DNA of 25,679 bases from 2-01-FULL-39-28 sp964436165 (GTDB taxonomy: Bacteria > Patescibacteriota > Minisyncoccia > 2-02-FULL-40-12 > GWA2-44-9), in contig CAYTBY010000015.1 of NCBI GenBank assembly GCA_964436165.1, forward strand, positions 1 through 25,679, written 5' to 3'. Shown here piece by piece: positions 1 through 5,829 of this stretch (position 1 is the stretch's first letter; the number at the start of each line of letters is the position of its first letter). The notes beneath the pieces are model-generated. The model was given only the letters and a program-made list of their open reading frames with translations. It was not told the origin of the DNA and made no database searches. The translations under genes and the position numbers were made by a program.

Positions 1-83
1 TGTTGCGGGGGTTGCACGATGTCGGAGACGCAATTATGCAGATAAATGGCTATCCGCCATTCCAGTTTGTTAGGAGTTGGTAG
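1..83 (+). CDS. Possible C-terminal end of a gene cut by the window edge
   Basis: Reading in frame from base 3, 26 residues are open up to a TAG at 81-83, ending in NGYPPFQFVRSW. The composition (HDVGDAIMQINGYPP) looks like protein, and the other two plus frames stop earlier or read poorly. It is followed by a plus-strand terminator at 201-222, as expected for the end of a rightward transcript. The piece is too short to assign a family; it could also be chance coding. Confidence 0.3.
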   Translation, partial: LRGLHDVGDAIMQINGYPPFQFVRSW

Positions 84-168
84 TGTCAGGTTTTGCAGTA
101 AGTCTATCTCTTCTTAAAGCCAAGCTCGTTAGCAGTAGGTAGAAATTAATAAAAATTGCTAGGTTGAA

Positions 169-198
169 TAAACAAAAAAAGAGCTGGTCAGGCTCTTT
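169..198 (-). terminator. Intrinsic terminator of the 461-residue gene
   Basis: Read on the minus strand, AAAGAGC and GCTCTTT (192-198 and 178-184) form a 7-bp stem with a 7-base loop, followed by a T run (TTTTTTTG). It lies 40 bases past the stop of the leftward gene ending at 238. Confidence 0.75.
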
Positions 199-200
199 GT

Positions 201-222
201 TCCGCCCGTTGGCGGATTTTTA
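201..222 (+). terminator. Intrinsic terminator for the rightward fragment at the window start
   Basis: TCCGCC (201-206) pairs with GGCGGA (211-216) across a CGTT loop and is followed by TTTTTAA. It stands back to back with the minus-strand terminator at 169-198. The same TCCGCC/GGCGGA arms recur at 5937, 22860 and 23010. Confidence 0.65.
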
Positions 223-237
223 ATGACCGATTTAGGT

Positions 238-1623
238 TTACGATCCGACGAGCTGCATCAGTTTGTCGTAATCGTTGCAAAGTTCATCTTCACGGATCAG
301 TCGCTGCGAGACATCAACTTCAACACGATGGAACTGGACACGAACCCTGTGGTAGTCGGGGTTGCCTTTGTGATTGACGATCTCCCAATCGCCGACAGTC
401 GTGTAGGCATTGGCACCTCGTGGTGCAACAGCCTTCACTTCCTTGATGTCGTACTTCACGAATCCGTGGTATCCGCCGACAGTCGTAATGAATTCGACGG
501 GCTTTCCAACCGACTCAATCGACTTCACCAGGAACTCTGGTTCGTGGGTATCCATTCTGGCACCCTGTTTTAGGTACTGGGTAAACCACTCCTTGCCAAC
601 CTTCGTCAGCATGCGGAATCCCACGTTGCCGGTTTTCGGCAATGGTTGCATGAGTTTTCGCCAGTTGCGACGAAGGAGATCATGCACATCTGCTCCGGGA
701 TGGATGTTCGTGACCTCACCGTTACCACGAACTGCGACAAGACGGACACCATTCCACCACTCGTGGCATCCGATGTCGCTGGTGAGATTGCCACAGTCTT
801 CTCTGTGTATTTGGCAATTCATGAGCTGGCCAATCGAGAGGAGGTGAGCAATCGGTAGCCCATCTCGGTCAATTGGAAAGTTGAGCTCACCTCCCCACTG
901 TTTCTCTTGATCAGGCGTTGTACCGTAAGGACAGTTGTTGGCAGCGCTGACCTCAATAATCAGCGGGTCAGAATGATCACGAGAATATCTCACATGACCA
1001 GCTCTTCTGCGATCCAGGTACTCTTCCCAGTTTGGAAGCTTGTATCTGTTTTCCTCATCCATACCAGATTCCTGTCGGTGCCACTCTCTGGCGAAGGCGA
1101 CATGCTTCTGAATATACTCTTCAGCCCTTGAACCAAGCCGAGCTTTCACAAGCGGATCGGACATGGCTTCAGAAGCTCGAAGATGCTGGATGAACGGATA
1201 TTCGTATCGCCGGAAGTAGCTCTCCAGATCGATGATTGAGACCTCACCGTACTTGCCACTTTCGAGTGCGTAGAACTCCTCGTAGGTGATGCGTCCACCT
1301 GAACGCTGACGGGTCTTGTCTTTGAAGTGGAAACTGTAGGCCTTGAGAATGCCATCGAGTGTCGCCATCGGCCCGATGCCGTGTGCAACAATCAGGATTC
1401 GACTTCCACCTCGAGTCCGGCCCATATACTCGGCTGTTCTCGTGGTGAAGTAAGTCTCCCATGGCACTGTCCCGGGCTTCTGGTTCAGGCGTGCGTTGAT
1501 GATGTCGGGTAAGGTGGCAACTCTGCCATCTTGACCGGCAAAACGTGCGGCCTGCTTCCACGCAGGAACGAGTCCGTCCTTGTGGTAGAAGGCCATTGCT
1601 GAGATTGAAGGTGCTTTCCTCAT
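238..1623 (-). CDS. Conserved-looking 461-residue protein of unknown function
   Basis: I cannot assign a function. The protein is soluble-looking, without signal peptide or membrane segments, and rich in W, Y, H and charged residues. Notable stretches are RILIVAHGIGPMATLDG (about residues 75-91), CHEWWNGVRLVAV and TTVGGYHGFVKYDI. It does not show Walker, HTH or zinc-finger patterns. The ATG is well supported: AAAGGAGA lies at 1629-1636, about 6-8 bases upstream. The gene has its own sigma70-like promoter (TTGCAA, 17 bp, TATAAT) and a terminator at 169-198, so it is a complete single-gene unit. It is visibly GC-richer than the genes right of 2600 and uses a strong Shine-Dalgarno, which most genes here lack; both suggest separate ancestry or high expression. 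Its tone resembles conserved hypothetical proteins of CPR bacteria, but I could not verify that. Confidence 0.85.
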   Translation of the reverse strand: MRKAPSISAMAFYHKDGLVPAWKQAARFAGQDGRVATLPDIINARLNQKPGTVPWETYFTTRTAEYMGRTRGGSRILIVAHGIGPMATLDGILKAYSFHFKDKTRQRSGGRITYEEFYALESGKYGEVSIIDLESYFRRYEYPFIQHLRASEAMSDPLVKARLGSRAEEYIQKHVAFAREWHRQESGMDEENRYKLPNWEEYLDRRRAGHVRYSRDHSDPLIIEVSAANNCPYGTTPDQEKQWGGELNFPIDRDGLPIAHLLSIGQLMNCQIHREDCGNLTSDIGCHEWWNGVRLVAVRGNGEVTNIHPGADVHDLLRRNWRKLMQPLPKTGNVGFRMLTKVGKEWFTQYLKQGARMDTHEPEFLVKSIESVGKPVEFITTVGGYHGFVKYDIKEVKAVAPRGANAYTTVGDWEIVNHKGNPDYHRVRVQFHRVEVDVSQRLIREDELCNDYDKLMQLVGS

Positions 1624-1658
1624 CCGTGTCTCCTTTCCCGTTTTAAGGGTTTAGGATG

Positions 1659-1674
1659 GAGAGATGATTCTCTC
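1659..1674 (-). promoter_or_regulatory. 5'-terminal hairpin of the leftward transcript
   Basis: GAGAGA and TCTCTC arms enclose TGAT. The predicted leftward transcription start (7 bases past the -10 box) is about 1674, so the mRNA would begin with this stem-loop. It could protect the 5' end or be an operator half; that is inference. Confidence 0.4.
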
Positions 1675-1680
1675 GCTGAT

Positions 1681-1732
1681 ATTATACAATACTTCCACCC
1701 TTCTTGCAATAGTTGCGGTTTTCTGGTATAAT
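1681..1732. promoter_or_regulatory. Symmetric divergent promoters sharing one -35 box
   Basis: TTGCAA at 1704-1709 is its own reverse complement and serves as -35 in both directions. To the right, 17 bp later, TATAAT (1727-1732) is preceded by TGG, an extended -10. To the left, also 17 bp away, is a minus-strand TATAAT (1686-1681). The right promoter drives the gene at 1787, the left one the gene at 1623. Because one hexamer serves both, the two polymerases should exclude each other. Confidence 0.8.
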
Positions 1733-1739
1733 ACAATCA

Positions 1740-1760
1740 ATACCAACATGGTGTTGGTAT
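1740..1760 (+). promoter_or_regulatory. Inverted repeat at the rightward transcription start
   Basis: ATACCAACA, loop TGG, TGTTGGTAT: a perfect 9-bp inverted repeat that begins at the predicted +1 (about 1740). It could be an operator for a dimeric repressor or a 5' stem-loop in the mRNA. Confidence 0.55.
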
Positions 1761-1786
1761 GCCATGCGATGAGGAGGATGAGTGTC

Positions 1787-2185
1787 ATGGCCAAGAACAC
1801 GTTGTACGGAATCGTAGAGTTGGTTCAGGAACCATACGGCAACCTAAGGTCCTTGCCGAATGACACATTTCGGCTTCACTTGGGTCACGGTGTTGATCCG
1901 GTGAAAGACCTGTGTCTCCTGAAAGAGACCAACATTCGCGTCAAAGATCGTGTCTTCGATGTGGCAAGTGAGGTGGGCAAAGTTCACCTCCGAGTCCATA
2001 TCGGGAACTACGCTTCGGCTGGAATGTTCTACGAGCGCGAGCTACACGTCAGCTGGGACAAGAACTACAAGGACCAGGACGTGTTGCACCTCAAGGAAGG
2101 TCCGCGGTTCTTCGAGACCCACGCCGGAGATACGTTTCCGCACTGGCTGGGATTGTTCCTGGAAACAAAAATCCCAAGGCAATAA
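1787..2185 (+). CDS. Unrecognised 132-residue protein of the GC-rich cassette
   Basis: No family recognised. The start is set at the ATG of MAKNTLYG because AGGAGG at 1772-1777 is 9 bases upstream; a longer reading to 1664 would run across the promoter and operator, and the ATG at 1779 is too close to the Shine-Dalgarno. The product is soluble, with no membrane segment, and alternates hydrophobic and charged residues (VHLRVHIGNYASAG, RELHVSWDKNYK), which suggests a mostly beta structure. It is followed after 23 bases by the 82-residue gene with another strong Shine-Dalgarno, and both end at the terminator at 2466, so they form a two-gene operon divergent from the 461-residue gene. Confidence 0.8.
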   Translation: MAKNTLYGIVELVQEPYGNLRSLPNDTFRLHLGHGVDPVKDLCLLKETNIRVKDRVFDVASEVGKVHLRVHIGNYASAGMFYERELHVSWDKNYKDQDVLHLKEGPRFFETHAGDTFPHWLGLFLETKIPRQ

Positions 2186-2208
2186 CCACCCAATCAAGGA
2201 GGTGCCTG

Positions 2209-2457
2209 ATGGCACAGACAGCAACAGCGACGAAGTTCAAACACGGAAGCGAGAGCTTCCCGATTCTCTTCGAGGATGGTCGTGTGCGGGTTTACAAGAA
2301 CCCGACCAACGAAATCTTCGTTGAGAATATCCGATCCGGCCTGACAATGCGGATCAGCGCATCTCTATACGACGATGGACTCCAGTTCACCGCCGATGGC
2401 CGAGTTGAGCCGATCCTTGTCAACGGCATGATCGGATGGCGAGTCGGCTCTCGCTAG
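2209..2457 (+). CDS. Unrecognised 82-residue protein of the GC-rich cassette
   Basis: No family recognised. AAGGAGG at 2196-2202, six bases before the ATG, decides the start. The sequence reads as a small beta-rich domain (FPILFEDGRVRVYKNP, ILVNGMIGWRVGSR) without cysteines, signal or membrane segment. It is the second gene of the rightward operon and is followed within 10 bases by a strong terminator. Its codon use and Shine-Dalgarno match the 132- and 461-residue genes and differ from the AT-rich gene that follows at 2616. Confidence 0.8.
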   Translation: MAQTATATKFKHGSESFPILFEDGRVRVYKNPTNEIFVENIRSGLTMRISASLYDDGLQFTADGRVEPILVNGMIGWRVGSR

Positions 2458-2465
2458 CCGAACAC

Positions 2466-2521
2466 AGCCCCAACAGAGGGCCCCGTGCAGATGCACGACC
2501 TCTGTCGGGGCTCTTTTTTTG
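2466..2521 (+). terminator. Long GC-rich intrinsic terminator
   Basis: The left arm AGCCCCAACAGAGG (2466-2479) pairs with CCTCTGTCGGGGCT (2499-2512) with one mismatch, and an inner CGTGC/GCACG hairpin caps the stem. CTTTTTTT follows. It closes the two-gene rightward operon. Confidence 0.85.
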
Positions 2522-2615
2522 AAAGTCATTTTATCGGCTGACCTCGCTCACAAGGCGGGTTTTTTAATTTTGTAATAATTGACCAAACATAACTTTTTAA
2601 TTACCCTGAATTATT

Positions 2616-3017
2616 ATGAAAAAGATACCAAAAAGTTTTGGCTATAAAAGCACAAAAAGATTAGCCAGGTCTATTTACAAGAAAATCAAAAAAGTTATTT
2701 GCCCGATTTTGAATAACGAGGAAATACATTTCAATGCTACTGGCTTCGGGCATTTAATACGAAAACTTAAAATTAGATCAAGAAATGAGCAAAAAAGGAG
2801 ATTTGGATTAATACCTTATGCTAAGAAAATAATTTCAGAATCGACCGTAATAGAAGATTATCGTGAGAAAAAATCCAAGAAAGGCAAAATAATAAAGGAG
2901 TGGGCTCTTATCCATACATTTGGAGTTTTAACTATAAAACTTATAGTCAGACAGGCGGGTAAAGGTAACAAGCATTTTTATAGCATTATGCAAAAAGGCA
3001 CTAAAAAATCGCCCTAA
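2616..3017 (+). CDS. Small basic protein, candidate BECR-fold (PBECR-like) nuclease
   Basis: The 133-residue product is very Lys/Arg-rich and AT-rich in base content, unlike the cassette to its left. The layout FNATGFGHLIRK (about residues 38-49), then NEQKRRFGLIPYAKKII, then a beta-rich half ending IKLIVRQAGKGNKHFYSIM recalls phage-associated Barnase/EndoU/ColicinE5-D/RelE-like nuclease domains, where an early His and a C-terminal H-F-x-S-I strand are typical. This is resemblance by eye, not a search result. No membrane segment or signal peptide is present. No convincing Shine-Dalgarno precedes the ATG; a possible TTGACC box lies upstream at about 2579. The stop codon lies inside the loop of its own terminator. 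No antitoxin gene is adjacent. Confidence 0.6.
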   Translation: MKKIPKSFGYKSTKRLARSIYKKIKKVICPILNNEEIHFNATGFGHLIRKLKIRSRNEQKRRFGLIPYAKKIISESTVIEDYREKKSKKGKIIKEWALIHTFGVLTIKLIVRQAGKGNKHFYSIMQKGTKKSP

Positions 3018-3033
3018 TGGCGGTTTTTTAGTG
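2999..3033 (+). terminator. Terminator hairpin containing the stop codon of the upstream gene
   Basis: CACTAAAAAATCGCC (2999-3013) pairs with GGCGGTTTTTTAGTG (3019-3033) with one mismatch; the loop CTAAT holds the TAA stop. A-run and T-run on either side mean it could work in both directions. Confidence 0.8.
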
Positions 3034-3085
3034 TGCCTGCTATCAACTCTGATGTTGATAGGAGCTTGCGCTCCGCAAGCACACT
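3030..3085. repeat. Three-way-junction inverted repeat cluster
   Basis: AGTGTGC (3030-3036) pairs with GCACACT (3079-3085) and encloses two perfect hairpins: CTATCAAC/GTTGATAG (3040-3061) and TTGCG/CGCAA around 3066-3078. Read leftward, it is preceded by a plausible promoter (TTGCAT, 18 bp, TATATT near 3090-3120) and followed by the bidirectional terminator at 3033-2999, so a small RNA of roughly 90 bases from the minus strand is possible. It could equally be a non-transcribed palindrome. Confidence 0.4.
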
Positions 3086-3494
3086 TAGAATATATCATAC
3101 CATGGCATAGTAATGCAAGTTTTTGTTGATAAGGCTAGAACCTCTCGATGATGGCTTTAAACAAAGAAAAACAGACGTTTTTGCGTCTCTGCCACGTAAA
3201 AGTAAATTGCAACAACGTAAAAAGCAAAACTTCACATTGTTCAGCAATTTTCTCACGTGGCTCGCGTAAAGTCATTTCATTCCCACGCGACAAGCCGCGT
3301 GAACAAAAACGGCCGTTAAGCCGTTTTTGTTTTTACGCGGTTGCGGGGGCCGGGGGTTTCGGTCACGAATAAATAACTTGCCGTCGCAAGTTATTTTTCT
3401 CGACCCCGGCTCGCCATTTCTGTCTGCTGACAGAAATATGGCTCCGCCTTTCGAATCCCTTCATGAAGTGAAGCAGTTCACTTCATGACCCCGA
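3086..3494. repeat. Gene-free stretch packed with perfect hairpins
   Basis: I see no convincing gene. Perfect or near-perfect stems: AGACG/CGTCT (3173-3188, a minus-strand terminator with GTTTTTC); GCCACGT/ACGTGGC (3191-3261) enclosing AAATTGC/GCAATTT; CACGCG/CGCGTG (3284-3301); ACAAAAACGGC/GCCGTTTTTGT (3303-3330, followed by TTTTTAC, a plus-strand terminator); AAATAACTTG/CAAGTTATTT (3371-3396); ATTTCTGTC/GACAGAAAT (3416-3437); a 12-bp stem TCATGAAGTGAA with its complement (3461-3488). The 3172-3336 part could be a structured RNA ending in the 3303 terminator; the rest look like dispersed palindromes. Confidence 0.55.
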
Positions 3495-3551
3495 CAACAT
3501 AGAAGTAAATGAAAAACACCCGTAAAGGGTGCCTTTTATTTACTTATGTTG
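3495..3551 (-). terminator. Terminator of the initiator tRNA gene
   Basis: On the minus strand the core CACCC, loop, GGGTG is followed by TTTTTC. Outer arms (CAACATA at 3495-3501 with TATGTTG at 3545-3551, plus an AGTAAAT stem) lengthen it and overlap the last bases of the tRNA. Confidence 0.75.
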
Positions 3552-3619
3552 CGGGGCCGGGATTCGAACCCGGAACTCAGGGTTATGAGCCCTGCAAGAT
3601 GCCGTTTCTCCACCCCGCG
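3549..3619 (-). tRNA. Initiator tRNA-fMet (CAT anticodon)
   Basis: The 71-nt cloverleaf begins CGCGGGG and closes with CCCCGC-A-A. Position 1 (C) faces position 72 (A) unpaired, the hallmark of bacterial initiator tRNA, and the anticodon stem carries three consecutive G:C pairs around CTCATAA. D stem GAGA/TCTT has a short 7-base loop; T arm CCGGG TTCGAAT CCCGG. The 3' CCA is not encoded (CAT follows A73). A candidate promoter lies just upstream at 3650-3677. Confidence 0.93.
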
Positions 3620-3649
3620 ATTAGGTAAGCTCGATACTTGACTACGATA

Positions 3650-3677
3650 AGTATACATTAAAATTGCCCTAAATCAA
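3650..3677 (-). promoter_or_regulatory. Candidate promoter of tRNA-fMet
   Basis: Minus strand TTGATT (3677-3672), 16 bp, TATACT (3655-3650); predicted start about 24 bases before the tRNA. The -35 overlaps the stem of the terminator at 3670-3706. Confidence 0.45.
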
Positions 3678-3706
3678 TAAAAACCCAAAGGGGCTTTATT
3701 GATTTA
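3670..3706 (-). terminator. Terminator after the 28-residue membrane peptide gene
   Basis: A perfect 12-bp outer stem (TAAATCAATAAA at 3670-3681 with its complement at 3695-3706) surrounds CCC/GGG; on the minus strand a GGGTTTTT run follows the core. It sits 14 bases past the small ORF's stop. Confidence 0.6.
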
Positions 3707-3719
3707 TATTTGTCTACTA

Positions 3720-3806
3720 TTAAGCAAATAGTAAACGCCAGACTACTAAAACTACAGCCAGACCGACTAAGACCATGACTGCGTACTTCTTAGCTTTAAA
3801 ATCCAT
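3720..3806 (-). CDS. 28-residue single-helix membrane peptide
   Basis: A short complete reading frame starts MDFKAKKYAVMV and ends VWRLLFA. A Lys-rich N-terminus precedes about 18 uninterrupted hydrophobic residues, the pattern of a one-pass inner-membrane peptide with its N-terminus inside. It sits between an excellent minus-strand promoter (3866-3894) and a terminator (3670-3706), which argues for a real transcript. No strong Shine-Dalgarno is visible (a GGTGA lies about 12-15 bases upstream). No family assigned. The alternative is that the transcript is a non-coding RNA and the frame is chance. Confidence 0.6.
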   Translation of the reverse strand: MDFKAKKYAVMVLVGLAVVLVVWRLLFA

Positions 3807-3865
3807 GGTTGATTATATTCACCAGAAGATTTTAACCTACTGGAAGAATAATTATTATTACCTCG

Positions 3866-3894
3866 ATTATACCCCATCCGACTACTTTGAACAA
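3866..3894 (-). promoter_or_regulatory. Strong sigma70-type promoter for the small membrane peptide
   Basis: Minus strand TTGTTC (3894-3889), 17 bp, TATAAT (3871-3866). Predicted start near 3859 leaves a leader of about 53 bases before the ATG at 3806. Confidence 0.7.
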
Positions 3895-3902
3895 TGCCTG
3901 TT

Positions 3903-4394
3903 TTAAACAGCTCCTAATTCCCGCAAAATATTTTCGTAAAGCTGGATGGCTTTCCTCGCCTCGGCCTGACGAAGAAAATAATTAACATCATGAACTAACT
4001 TATTTCTAATTTTGTGAGCCTCCCAAAGCCCATCTAAATTCGCCATCTGACCCTTCTCAATGCTCATTAGACGCTCCCCCATTGTGTCACCGAGATAACC
4101 GGCGGATTTTAACAAATCGTCCACCAGCTTGTCAGCTTCAATAATCGCAAATTTCCATTCGGCTTCTTTGGCTGAATCAACATGGCGCAAGATTTCTTCC
4201 CACCTTGATTGGCTCGCGCCGCCGTAAGCCGGTTCAGCCGAACGTAGGGCCAGCTTTGCCAACTGAATCTTTAGGCCTACCAGCTTTTGAAATTTAACTA
4301 TGAACAATACGGCCAGTCCTCCGAATACAAAAGAAAGGATTGCGGAAGTAAGTTTTATTTTATAGATTAAGAGATCGAAATTAATGTTGAACAT
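3903..4394 (-). CDS. Membrane-anchored protein with a HEPN-like R-x4-H motif
   Basis: This 163-residue protein has one N-terminal membrane segment (about residues 14-34), then a helical cytoplasmic domain. Near the C-terminus, KIRNKLVHD contains R130-x4-H135, the R-x4-6-H pattern of HEPN ribonuclease/nucleotide-binding domains, set after the helix AIIEADKLVDDLLK and before QAEARKAIQLYENIL; this helix arrangement also fits HEPN/DUF4145-type four-helix bundles. The assignment is by motif only. It lies 13 bases after gatA on the same strand and is probably the last gene of that operon, though a functional link to tRNA amidation is not implied. No Shine-Dalgarno is visible; a heptamer array (4404-4428) lies where it would be. 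Confidence 0.75.
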   Translation of the reverse strand: MFNINFDLLIYKIKLTSAILSFVFGGLAVLFIVKFQKLVGLKIQLAKLALRSAEPAYGGASQSRWEEILRHVDSAKEAEWKFAIIEADKLVDDLLKSAGYLGDTMGERLMSIEKGQMANLDGLWEAHKIRNKLVHDVNYFLRQAEARKAIQLYENILRELGAV

Positions 4395-4403
4395 GGATAA
4401 GAA

Positions 4404-4428
4404 GTAATTAGTAATTAGTAATTAGTAA
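4404..4428. repeat. Tandem heptamer array (GTAATTA x3.6) at the end of gatA
   Basis: Three full copies and a partial copy of GTAATTA run across the last codons and stop codon of gatA into the spacer before the next gene. One of six such arrays in the window. Confidence 0.85.
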
Positions 4429-5829
4429 CTGCTCGAGTTGATGGGCAACCCGCAAAATAGTTTCCTCATCGAACGGCTTACCTATGATCTGAAATCCAAC
4501 CGGCAAGCCGGAATCAACCCCATTACCGCAGGGAATTGATATCCCCGGCAAACCGGCCAGATTTACCGAAACAGTGTAGATATCGGATAAATACATAGAT
4601 AATGGATCAGCCGACTTCTCCCCTATTTTAAAAGCCGTGGTCGGATATGTCGGCCCAACTATTACATCGACATTACGAAAAGCTGAATCAAAGTCATTTT
4701 TTATCAAAGCCCTAACTTTTTGAGCTTTGAGATAATAGGCATCATAATAGCCAGATGACAAAGCATAAGTTCCAAGCATTATTCTTCTTTTCGGTTCATG
4801 ACCAAAACCCTCGGCTCTAGATTTTTGGTAAACATCAAGAAGTGTCTGGCCGGTTTTAGAAGAATGACCATATCTCATACCGTCGAAACGGGCAAGGTTT
4901 GAAGAAACCTCGGAAGACATTACTACATAATATGTCGCAATAGCGTATTCTGAATTGGGCAAAGAAACCTCTATCATCTGACAGCCAAGTTCTTCCAGTT
5001 TTTTTATTCCTGATTCAACATTCTGGCGAACTTCTAAACTCAACCCCTCGCCAAAGTATTCTTTGGGCAAACCGACTCTTAACTCCTTGATCGGCTTGTT
5101 TAAGTTCTTAGTAAAATCTATTTCCTCTGTCCTAACCGTTGTCGAGTCAAAATCATCATAGCCACAAATAACATTAAGAGCCAGTGCGGAATCGTAGACA
5201 TTTTTTGTCAACGGACCTATCTGGTCAAGCGATGAAGCCATGGCAATCAACCCATGGCGCGAAACTCGGCCATAGGTTGGCTTTAATCCGACTATTCCAC
5301 ATAAACTTGCCGGCTGGCGAATAGAACCGCCCGTATCGGAACCGAGGGCAAAAACGCACAAATCGGCGGCAACTGCCGCCGCTGAACCGCCGGAAGAACC
5401 GCCAGGAACACGCTCCAAGTCGTGGGGATTTTTTGTCGGACCAAAGGCAGAATTCTCGGTTGAAGAGCCCATCGCAAATTCGTCGAGATTTGTTTTGCCC
5501 AAAAATTGGACACCCGCCATCCTAAGTTTGATAATTACCGTCGCATCGTAGGCCGAAACATAATTTTCTAGTATTTTTGAGCCGGCCGTAGCAACTGTGC
5601 CATCGATGAGAATATTGTCCTTGATAGCGGCGGGGACTCCGTAAAGCGTATTTTGTATATTGTATTTTGTATTTTGTATGGGAGAGAAGTCCAGAGTTCT
5701 CAAATAGGTATTGAGTCTACTGTTTTCAGCAGCTACTTTAACGACATAATGATTAAAAATTTCTTCAGCCGAAAATTCCTTTTTCTGAAGACCTTCTTTA
5801 ATGTCTTGAATTGTATAGTTGCGAGCCAT
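4408..5829 (-). CDS. gatA: Glutamyl-tRNA(Gln)/aspartyl-tRNA(Asn) amidotransferase subunit A
   Basis: GatA hydrolyses glutamine and passes the ammonia to GatB, which converts Glu-tRNA(Gln) or Asp-tRNA(Asn) to the correct amide. The 473-residue protein has the amidase signature fold with its Ser-cisSer-Lys triad: K70 in AAIKDN, S145 in PGGSSGGS, S169 in SDTGGSIRQPAS; the 75- and 24-residue spacings match known GatA proteins. Start ATG overlaps the gatC stop by one base (TAATG), so translation is probably coupled. Two oddities are heptamer arrays: one encodes IQNTKYNIQNTLYG (residues 51-64), just before the catalytic Lys strand, and one forms the extreme C-terminus (ITNY) and stop codon. gatB is not in this window. 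Confidence 0.97.
   Translation of the reverse strand: MARNYTIQDIKEGLQKKEFSAEEIFNHYVVKVAAENSRLNTYLRTLDFSPIQNTKYNIQNTLYGVPAAIKDNILIDGTVATAGSKILENYVSAYDATVIIKLRMAGVQFLGKTNLDEFAMGSSTENSAFGPTKNPHDLERVPGGSSGGSAAAVAADLCVFALGSDTGGSIRQPASLCGIVGLKPTYGRVSRHGLIAMASSLDQIGPLTKNVYDSALALNVICGYDDFDSTTVRTEEIDFTKNLNKPIKELRVGLPKEYFGEGLSLEVRQNVESGIKKLEELGCQMIEVSLPNSEYAIATYYVVMSSEVSSNLARFDGMRYGHSSKTGQTLLDVYQKSRAEGFGHEPKRRIMLGTYALSSGYYDAYYLKAQKVRALIKNDFDSAFRNVDVIVGPTYPTTAFKIGEKSADPLSMYLSDIYTVSVNLAGLPGISIPCGNGVDSGLPVGFQIIGKPFDEETILRVAHQLEQLLITNY
5648..5679. repeat. Tandem heptamer array (GTATTTT x4.6) inside gatA
   Basis: Four copies, the second with one T-to-A change, plus a partial copy. It lies in frame in gatA at residues about 51-61, a surface-loop position, and encodes the repeat-like IQNTKYNIQNT. 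Confidence 0.85.

Noticed and set aside
1..20. Resemblance of TGTTGCGGGG at the window start to the tRNA-fMet 3' end region at 3548
   Set aside because: The match is about ten bases and does not continue into a tRNA fold.
1664..1786. N-terminal extension of the 132-residue gene to 1664
   Set aside because: It would translate the promoter and operator; the Shine-Dalgarno at 1772-1777 marks the ATG at 1787.
3148..3372. A 74-residue open frame in the hairpin-rich region
   Set aside because: Its sequence is dominated by palindromes and a terminator, has no Shine-Dalgarno and reads unlike a protein; it is explained by the repeats.
3549..3619. The CAT-anticodon tRNA as elongator tRNA-Met or tRNA-Ile2
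   Set aside because: The C1-A72 mismatch and three G:C pairs in the anticodon stem identify the initiator type.
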